A stretch of 7,488 bases of DNA from positions 1-7,488 of the forward strand of contig JAJRXN010000302.1 of NCBI GenBank assembly GCA_024276295.1, written 5' to 3'. The DNA is from Acidobacteriota bacterium (GTDB taxonomy: Bacteria > Acidobacteriota > Polarisedimenticolia > J045). Made by a program: the position numbers and the translations under genes. Shown here piece by piece: positions 6,053 to 7,488 of the stretch. Each line of letters starts with the position of its first letter. Positions within the stretch are counted from its first letter, which is position 1. The notes under the pieces are model-generated. The model worked only from the letters and a program-made list of their open reading frames with translations, was not told where the DNA came from and did no database searches.

Positions 6053-6598
6053 ATGAAGACATTTACCGACAACGCGGGTCGGACCTGGACGGTGAGCATC
6101 ACCGTGGACGCGATCAAGCGCGTGCGGGGCCTGCTCGATGTCGATCTGCTCGAAGTCGTCGGCGGCAAGCTCATCGACCGGCTCATCACCGATCCGGTCC
6201 TGCTGTGCGACATCGTGTACGCCGTGTGCAAGCCCGAGGCCGACGCGCAGGGCGTGAGTGATGAGGAGTTTGGTCGCGCGATGGCGGGCGACGCGATCGA
6301 GCACGCGACCACAGCCCTGCTCGAGGAACTTGTGTCTTTTTCCCCGAGCCCGAGGGACCGGGCGAACCTGAAACGAGTCCTCGACACGACCCGCCGGGTG
6401 ATGGACAAAGCCCGAGACCTGGTCGAGCAGCGGATCGCCAGCGGCGAGCTGGATCGGATCGCGGAAGAGAGTCTGGAGGCTGCAGGCCTGAGGCTGGAGG
6501 AAAACTCGGAAAACAACACCCCTCCAGCCTCCAGTCTCAAGCCTACAGCCTCATTTGGCGACTCGCCGGCATTGTCGGAATCGATCCGGGTCCCCTGA
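6053..6598 (+). CDS. Tail assembly chaperone, gpG-like half
   Basis: This 181-residue protein lies between tail tube and tape measure, where lambda-type phages encode the G and GT chaperones that coat the tape measure during tail assembly. Residues 1-20 (MKTFTDNAGRTWTVSITVDA) form a beta start; residues 20-135 are mainly helical (DAIKRVRGLLDVDLLEVVGG, RDLVEQRIAS). From about residue 141 the composition changes to an Asn/Ser/Pro-rich tail encoded by the inverted 7-bp repeat block, so the native conserved part probably ends near residue 140. GGAGG (6044-6048) lies 4 nt before the ATG. The gene ends out of frame with the T-like domain that follows; see the entries at 6499 and 6514. Family membership is inferred from position and predicted architecture. 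Confidence 0.75.
   Translation: MKTFTDNAGRTWTVSITVDAIKRVRGLLDVDLLEVVGGKLIDRLITDPVLLCDIVYAVCKPEADAQGVSDEEFGRAMAGDAIEHATTALLEELVSFSPSPRDRANLKRVLDTTRRVMDKARDLVEQRIASGELDRIAEESLEAAGLRLEENSENNTPPASSLKPTASFGDSPALSESIRVP
6473..6552 (+). repeat. Inverted pair of 7-bp-unit arrays forming a long hairpin
   Basis: The left array (6473-6500) is exactly four 7-bp units of type CNNNRGG: CTGGAGG, CTGCAGG, CCTGAGG, CTGGAGG. The right array (6521-6552) is about 4.5 units in the opposite orientation, starting CCTCCAG twice. Bases 6476-6500 pair with 6528-6552 with 22 Watson-Crick pairs, one G-U and two C-A mismatches; the 27-nt loop spans 6501-6527. The block is 80 bp, not a multiple of three, and lies exactly where the two chaperone frames change over. 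Heptanucleotide tandem repeats are known in other bacteria (for example the STRR sequences of cyanobacteria); no relation to those is claimed. Confidence 0.85.
6499..6514 (+). other. Candidate -1 frameshift region: two GGAAAAC heptamers in the same phase
   Basis: GGAAAAC occurs at 6499-6505 and again at 6508-6514, both read as G GAA AAC in the gpG-like frame and as GGA AAA C after a -1 shift. The shift connects to the T-like frame. The A-site slip (AAC to AAA) is reasonable, but the P-site slip (GAA to GGA) is not canonical, so neither is a textbook slippery site. Both lie in or at the edge of the loop of the inverted repeat. This is a candidate only. Confidence 0.3.
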
Positions 6599-6924
6599 CA
6601 TTGCGTGAACTGGCCGCGATGGCAGAGGCCAGGCAGCGCGACGAGTGGGCACGCACCAGCTCGCTCATGGCCCTGATCGCCAACGCCAACCGCGATCCCA
6701 AGAAGCACCGGGCATTCCGGCCGACCGACTTCGACCCGTTCGCCGCAACGCAGAAACCGAAGCAGAAGGTGGATGTGAGCATCCTCAAGGACATCTTCAT
6801 TGAGGGAAGGCATCAGGCATTGGGCATCAGGCATCAGGATGGAGCCAAGGAAATACAAGCCCGCAGACTCAAGGAGGAACCATGCAACACCGTCATTACG
6901 CCTACATCTTCGCACTCATCATGA
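6514..6924 (+). CDS. Tail assembly chaperone, gpT-like half (needs frameshift or is displaced)
   Basis: The -1 frame relative to the gpG-like gene encodes a coherent T-like domain: WRLAGIVGIDPGPLTLRELA from 6556, then MAEARQRDEWARTSSLMALI, NANRDPKKHRAFRPTDFDPF and KVDVSILKDIFIEG. There is no ATG or GTG in this frame before the domain. The only nearby bacterial start is TTG 6601, which would discard the well-formed LAGIVGIDPGP segment and lacks an RBS. Production as a fusion to the upstream gene (about 290 aa) through a -1 shift fits the lambda G/GT mechanism. The last 30-odd residues, including GRHQALGIRHQDG, come from a 7-bp repeat array and from overlap with the lipoprotein gene, so the domain proper ends near 6808. 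The given start is the base after the second candidate slip site. Alternatively the gene is broken by the repeat insertion. Confidence 0.65.
   Translation, partial: QHPSSLQSQAYSLIWRLAGIVGIDPGPLTLRELAAMAEARQRDEWARTSSLMALIANANRDPKKHRAFRPTDFDPFAATQKPKQKVDVSILKDIFIEGRHQALGIRHQDGAKEIQARRLKEEPCNTVITPTSSHSS
6811..6838 (+). repeat. Four-unit 7-bp tandem repeat (CATCAGG type)
   Basis: Four head-to-tail heptamers, CATCAGG, CATTGGG, CATCAGG, CATCAGG, fill 28 bp exactly. They fit the same CNNNRGG pattern and four-unit length as the left array at 6473-6500. The array lies at the 3' end of the T-like gene just after the conserved-looking KDIFIEG, and is translated there as HQALGIRHQ-type sequence, which looks like an added tail and not native chaperone. 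Confidence 0.85.
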
Positions 6925-7364
6925 TCACGCTCGCGCTCGGCGCGTGCGCCGGCTTCGATCTTGGTGACATCGTCCGTGTGAAGACGCCCAACACGATCCA
7001 GCAGACCAAAGGGCTCCCGTCCACGGTCACGCTCAATGAGGCGGAAGCCGAGTACCGCGCGTGGTTCGAGGAGACCCAGCGCGTCGGCTCACAATGGAAA
7101 TCGAACATCGAACGAGCGGGCGAAATCCGAGGCATCTTCAGCCAACTCACACTCTCCACGCTCGACCAGATCGGCCCCACCGTCGCGGGCGTGCCCATGC
7201 TCGGCCCGGCACTCCCCGCGATGACCGGACTGGTCGGCCTCTTCCTCGGCACGGTCCGTCTCCGCAAGGAGAAGGAGGCCTCGTTCAACAAGGGGATGAA
7301 GGAAGGGCGTGTGGTCACGCCGCCGACTGGTCCTTCGCAGTCTTCGGGCACCCTCAACACCTGA
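6882..7364 (+). CDS. Lipoprotein with C-terminal membrane segment (spanin-like layout), function unknown
   Basis: The product has 160 residues. Residues 1-21 are a lipoprotein signal peptide (basic/aromatic start, hydrophobic core ALIMITLALG) with lipobox LGAC and lipidated Cys22. Residue +2 is Ala, which in enterobacteria permits outer-membrane sorting. Residues 23-100 are a soluble, partly helical segment including LNEAEAEYRAWFEETQRVG. Residues about 101-124 (VAGVPMLGPALPAMTGLVGL...) are hydrophobic and are followed at once by RLRKEK, so the positive-inside rule puts the C-terminus in the cytoplasm. Lipid anchor plus C-terminal membrane helix is the layout of unimolecular spanins such as T1 gp11. 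Superinfection-exclusion lipoproteins are the main alternative. The start is set by AAGGAGG (6871-6877), 4 nt before the ATG. It overlaps the T-like frame by 43 bp and splits the usual chaperone-tape measure pair. Confidence 0.75.
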   Translation: MQHRHYAYIFALIMITLALGACAGFDLGDIVRVKTPNTIQQTKGLPSTVTLNEAEAEYRAWFEETQRVGSQWKSNIERAGEIRGIFSQLTLSTLDQIGPTVAGVPMLGPALPAMTGLVGLFLGTVRLRKEKEASFNKGMKEGRVVTPPTGPSQSSGTLNT

Positions 7365-7376
7365 TCGGAGAATCGC

Positions 7377-7488
7377 ATGGCATCCGCACGCGGCATCCGG
7401 GCAGGCGCGGCCTACATCGAGCTCTACGCCAATGACAACCGGCTGGTGCGTGGTCTCAACCGCGCCCAGAAACGGCTCAAGGCCTTTG
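7377..7488 (+). CDS. Tail tape measure protein, N-terminus (partial, runs off the window)
   Basis: The first 37 codons are present, beginning MASARGIRAGAAYIELYAND and continuing with RGLNRAQKRLKAF. The pattern RAG-A-Y-(I/V)-EL followed by a charged helix with RGL-x-x-AQ-x-RL is typical of the N-terminus of tape-measure/minor tail proteins I associate with this module type, and the gene follows tube and chaperone genes as expected. GGAG (7367-7370) is 6 nt before the ATG. Tape measures are normally several hundred to over a thousand residues, so almost all of the protein lies beyond the window and length or domain claims are impossible here. Confidence 0.7.
   Translation, partial: MASARGIRAGAAYIELYANDNRLVRGLNRAQKRLKAF

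Noticed and set aside
6337..6343. T TTT TCC run in the gpG-like gene as the frameshift site
   Set aside because: The T run is unusual in this GC-rich gene, but a shift here would read about 200 bases of -1 frame with Arg/Pro/Gly-rich, non-protein-like composition and would discard the helical part of the chaperone.
6473..6552. The inverted repeat as a Rho-independent terminator
   Set aside because: It lies inside coding sequence, has a 27-nt loop and no T-run after the stem; the genes downstream belong to the same operon.
6811..6838. CRISPR-like or direct-repeat array
   Set aside because: The units are 7 bp and contiguous with no spacers, so it is a simple tandem repeat.
6007..6915. A 302-codon open frame on the - strand opposite both chaperone halves
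   Set aside because: It is Ser/Arg-rich shadow sequence of the chaperone genes and runs straight through the repeat arrays, with no recognisable domain.

Overview
The window is the head-to-tail morphogenesis module of a tailed, lambda-like (siphovirus-type) phage or prophage. All supported genes lie on the + strand, are tightly packed, and several overlap by 1-4 bases (35-38, 242-246, 4511-4514, 4786-4789, 5211-5214). This pattern is typical of one co-transcribed late operon. The DNA is GC-rich with G/C-biased third positions, and most genes have clear GGAGG-type ribosome binding sites. A lipobox protein with an apparent membrane-spanning segment points to a diderm (Gram-negative-type) host. 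The particular protein set recalls phage modules of Planctomycetes/Phycisphaerae-like bacteria, but that is an impression from memory and was not tested.

Layout in order: the last codons of an upstream gene (probably terminase large subunit) to 38; a 69-aa protein in the position of lambda gpW (35-244); lambda-family portal (244-1677); a prohead protease fused in frame to scaffold and major capsid protein (1649-3682), with a strong internal ribosome binding site and ATG at 2231 exactly at the protease/scaffold boundary; a DUF2190-type capsid decoration protein (3768-4106); a head-closure protein (4128-4514); a short membrane-anchored coiled-coil protein (4511-4789); a tail-terminator-like protein (4786-5214); an HK97 gp10/gpZ-like tail-completion protein (5211-5612); the tail tube (5625-6041); a tail assembly chaperone pair of G/T type whose two halves are in different frames (6053-6598 and about 6514-6924); a lipoprotein of spanin-like layout (6882-7364); and the first 37 codons of a probable tape-measure protein (7377 to the window edge).

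The virion genes read as one assembly line. The portal nucleates the prohead, protease and scaffold mature the capsid, and decoration protein stabilises it. Adaptor and closure proteins seal the neck, while terminator, tube, chaperones and tape measure build the tail.

The most unusual region is 6473-6838. Here short arrays of a degenerate 7-bp unit (CNNNRGG), one arranged as an inverted pair able to form a long hairpin, sit at the junction of the two chaperone frames. Conceptually removing exactly the 80-bp inverted block (6473-6552) joins the two frames into one continuous reading frame. The G/T junction may therefore be a programmed -1 frameshift, or a gene broken and re-routed by a repeat insertion. 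The other notable points are the likely two-product capsid gene, and the two membrane-associated proteins embedded among structural genes that could form or resemble spanins.
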